Of a DNA stretch of 25,631 bases, positions 23,998 through 25,631 are shown piece after piece. Where the stretch lies: the NCBI GenBank assembly GCA_945895265.1, contig CAMDEF010000052.1, forward strand, positions 1 through 25,631, read 5' to 3'. The notes under the pieces are model-generated. The model was given only the letters and a program-made list of their open reading frames with translations. It ran no database searches and was not told where the DNA came from. Position numbers and translations under genes: made by a program. Within the stretch, counting starts at the first letter, position 1. Each line of letters opens with the position of its first letter. This DNA is from Bordetella parapertussis (lineage in GTDB: Bacteria; Pseudomonadota; Gammaproteobacteria; Burkholderiales; Burkholderiaceae_B).

Positions 23998-25155
23998 GTG
24001 CCATACAAAATCAGTGCGGTGAGCGCTGGCAAGAGCCACACCTTGGCTCTTTTGCAAACGGGCGAGGTACTGGGGTGGGGCGGAGCGGGCAGTGGGCGCT
24101 ACTCATCAGAGAATGTCGATATCTGTAGCACTGGCAGCGCGAATCGAGACCCAGTATACGTTGGGCAGTCTGCACGATTTTCTTTCGTGTCGGCAGGTTA
24201 CGGTGTCAGCCTAGGGGTATCGACCCAACAAGAGTTAGTCGTTTGGGGTTGGAATCCACTTGGTGTTGGCGGCGATCAGGCAGTTTCTGAGATACCCGCT
24301 CTGATAAAAGTCGTCAGTGCACCGGTCTGTGTTGCGGCAGGCCAGTCAATTTTTGCCGCAATCGACCCAGCGGGCCGTCTCTACACTTGGGGGCTCAATG
24401 TTGATCGTGCTTTGGGTCGCATGACTGAACAAATGAATGCTTTGCCTGGGATAGTGCACGGCTTGCCAGCCATGCAGGCGATAGCATTGGGTGACAACTT
24501 TATGATTGCGTTATCAAGCGCAGGTGAGGTTTTTTCTTTTGGCAGTAACTCTGCAGGGCAATTAGGGTTAGGGCACCTAAAAAATGAAGGCATCGTCGAG
24601 CAGGTACAAATCCCCGCTTCAAAAGACGCAGCTTCAAAAGATACGGTTTTGAAAGACACTGTTTTAAAAGATACCACCTCAAAAGATGCGGCGGCAAAAC
24701 TCAACGCTTCAATTAAATGTATCGCCGTCGGTGCAACGCACGTCTTAGCGCTTTGCAGTCAAGGCAACGTTTACGCTTGGGGTAGTAATCAATATGGGCA
24801 GTTAGGCCATCAACGTAACCGCTATGACAGTCAACCGGCTTTGCTCGAAATGCCAGAAAAAATAACAGCGCTCGCAGCTGGTACGCATTTTTCATTGGCG
24901 TTAACAGAGTCTGGTAATGTCTATGCTTGGGGATGGAACGGTTTTGGCCAACTCGGCGTGAATGATACGCTGCCTAGAAGCACACCAACAAAAGTGCCGG
25001 GGCTTGCCCAAGTTCAAGCAATCGCAGCGGGTGAGATGCACGCTGTGGCCATTGGTCAGCGTGCTTTGCACGGTTGGGGCAGTAATGAAGCGGGCCAGCT
25101 GGGCCGCGCAGCCCAACCGCAATTGACACCCTATCCTTTTTGGGAAAATGGCTAA
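23998..25155 (+). CDS. RCC1-repeat beta-propeller protein
   Basis: A 385-residue protein built from about seven RCC1-type blades, each with a core like H-x-LAL-x-x-G-x-V-x-x-WG-x-N-x-x-GQLG. Blade cores are visible near residues 13, 70, 118, 168, 248, 297 and 349; the last three and the fourth carry complete GQLG endings. Such propellers are protein-interaction scaffolds; bacterial ones are mostly uncharacterised. Between blades four and five (residues 208-237) there is an inserted run of pentapeptide repeats. The frame opens at a TGA only 15 bases before the GTG start, so GTG 23998 is the only sensible start, though without a ribosome site. No signal peptide is seen, although both neighbours encode exported proteins. 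Its stop overlaps the next gene's start by 8 bases. Confidence 0.85.
   Translation: MPYKISAVSAGKSHTLALLQTGEVLGWGGAGSGRYSSENVDICSTGSANRDPVYVGQSARFSFVSAGYGVSLGVSTQQELVVWGWNPLGVGGDQAVSEIPALIKVVSAPVCVAAGQSIFAAIDPAGRLYTWGLNVDRALGRMTEQMNALPGIVHGLPAMQAIALGDNFMIALSSAGEVFSFGSNSAGQLGLGHLKNEGIVEQVQIPASKDAASKDTVLKDTVLKDTTSKDAAAKLNASIKCIAVGATHVLALCSQGNVYAWGSNQYGQLGHQRNRYDSQPALLEMPEKITALAAGTHFSLALTESGNVYAWGWNGFGQLGVNDTLPRSTPTKVPGLAQVQAIAAGEMHAVAIGQRALHGWGSNEAGQLGRAAQPQLTPYPFWENG
24619..24708 (+). repeat. Tandem 15-bp repeats encoding a pentapeptide run inside the RCC1 protein
   Basis: Five 15-base units in register (24619-24693), plus a decayed sixth to 24708, encode variants of (S/L)-K-D-(A/T)-(A/V/T), for example SKDAA and LKDTV. 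The units differ at third positions and in a few residues, so the array is not freshly amplified. It forms a Lys/Asp-rich loop between two propeller blades. Copy number could vary between strains. Confidence 0.85.
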
Positions 25156-25489
25156 CGTGTCTATGACTCACGCGCCTATGACCAACGACCTTGAACAAGC
25201 GAATACTAGGCGTCAATTTTTGCGCTATGGCTTGAGTATTGCCTCAGGCATCGTGGTGCCGCTTGGCTTAACAGCGTGCGAACAAAACGAGGGTGATCGC
25301 AACACACTGCCTGTGCAGACCTTTGTGCAACCACCTCTGCTTGAAGCAAAAAATGGTTTGCTGGACGTCACACTGACGGTCTCATATTTTGACACCCAGT
25401 TATCGGGCTCAAATCCGAAGGTGCGGCATCCGGTGTCATTACGCGCCTACGGTTATGATTCTCAGCGCGCGGGTTACTGCGGCTGTTGA
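25148..25489 (+). pseudogene. Multicopper oxidase, N-terminal fragment cut by insertion-sequence DNA
   Basis: The first 113 codons of what looks like a secreted multicopper oxidase. The N-terminus has a Tat motif (TRRQFLRYG) followed by a hydrophobic stretch and a lipobox-like LTAC, so export as a Tat lipoprotein is plausible. PPLLEAKNGLLDVTLTVSYFDTQL and HPVSLRAYGYDSQ match the start of the first cupredoxin domain. A full enzyme is 450 residues or more; here reading stops at a TGA at about 25487-25489, within foreign sequence. None of the copper-ligand HxH motifs is present, so the fragment cannot be active. The family oxidises metals or phenols with reduction of oxygen. The start overlaps the RCC1 gene by 8 bases; other in-frame ATGs follow at 25163 and 25178. 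Confidence 0.75.
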
Positions 25490-25631
25490 CGCCGATCGAA
25501 AATTGACCAGTTGGGGGTGCGGTTAAAAACTTGGACTGGTTTATGCCGTAAGTCCGAGACTTTGTCGGTATTCTAAGGGACTAAGTGATCCAAGGGATAT
25601 CTTGATTCGTTTTTCGTTGTACCAACGAATA
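25486..25631 (-). mobile_element. End of an IS3-family insertion sequence, possibly nested in an IS21-like end
   Basis: The coding sequence of the oxidase is lost at about 25485. From TGTTGACGCC onward the DNA looks like transposon terminal sequence, followed by the transposase C-terminus on the minus strand. TGGGGGTGCGGTTAAAAACT from 25512 resembles IS3-type ends of the TG...GTTGGAC kind. The preceding GCCGATCGAAAATTGACCAG resembles IS21-family terminal repeats. This could therefore be one IS3 end reaching 25486 or an IS3 end inside an older IS21-like end. The far end of the element is outside the window. Confidence 0.65.
25541..25631 (-). CDS. IS3-family transposase OrfB, C-terminal end (partial)
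   Basis: Only the last 29 residues are in the window; the gene continues beyond the right edge. They read IRWYNEKRIKISLGSLSP followed by LEYRQSLGLTA and a TAA stop, the characteristic C-terminus of IS3-family OrfB integrase-type transposases. The catalytic DDE residues lie outside the window. OrfB is normally made as an OrfAB fusion by programmed frameshifting. The stop lies about 55 bases from the junction with the oxidase fragment, as expected for the right end of an element. Confidence 0.85.
   Translation of the reverse strand, partial: IRWYNEKRIKISLGSLSPLEYRQSLGLTA

Noticed and set aside
23960..24010. YHYH lipoprotein and RCC1 protein as one gene broken by a frameshift
   Set aside because: The YHYH protein ends naturally after its domain, the RCC1 frame has its own upstream TGA and start, and no homopolymer lies at the junction.
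1..25631. CRISPR arrays, tRNA or rRNA genes, riboswitches
   Set aside because: No regularly spaced direct repeats of 23-50 bases with unique spacers, no cloverleaf-like sequences and no known aptamer core were seen by eye; a covariance-model search was not possible.

Overview
The window looks like a chromosomal segment of a betaproteobacterium of the order Burkholderiales, probably Alcaligenaceae-like. This rests on a Bug-type tripartite tricarboxylate receptor, paired MmgE/PrpD proteins next to a CitE-like lyase, a CphA'-like cyanophycin synthetase homologue, and the moderate GC content. The placement is inference; there is no rRNA or other marker gene. I saw no tRNA, rRNA or CRISPR array.

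Positions 1-8321 read on the minus strand. Malate synthase G (glyoxylate shunt) lies downstream of an orphan cyanophycin synthetase-like protein whose Mur-ligase half has lost its P-loop lysine. A strong hairpin separates that gene from a second minus-strand group: MmgE/PrpD, a Bug solute receptor split by a frameshift in an A10 tract, and an aldo/keto reductase. Positions 8322-8744 are a 423-base divergent spacer with a 13-bp palindrome and a run of degenerate 24-bp repeats. From 8745 a second MmgE/PrpD and a TauD-type dioxygenase read on the plus strand. A CitE-like lyase and a LON-domain protein then read on the minus strand. Together the 5-12 kb part looks like organic-acid uptake and catabolism with undetermined substrates.

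Positions 13109-20017 hold a tightly packed plus-strand dipeptide/oligopeptide ABC importer: two permeases, a fused double ATPase and a twin-arginine-type binding protein. An M81/MlrC-like metallopeptidase follows 125 bases later. The start and stop codons of the transporter genes overlap or nearly touch, so they are probably one transcript.

Positions 20096-25631 have a more accessory character: an NnrU-like membrane protein, a 60-residue single-helix membrane protein with a TTG start, and two tandem paralogous TetR-type regulators. Divergent from these is a plus-strand operon encoding a YHYH-domain lipoprotein, an RCC1-repeat beta-propeller and the first part of a Tat-exported multicopper oxidase. 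The operon has a near-consensus sigma70 promoter with a perfect 13-bp palindrome over the predicted transcription start, a plausible TetR operator. The oxidase gene is cut off by insertion-sequence DNA that runs off the right edge of the window and encodes the C-terminus of an IS3-family transposase. The TetR pair plus YHYH/RCC1/oxidase operon is the most likely place for an undescribed system.
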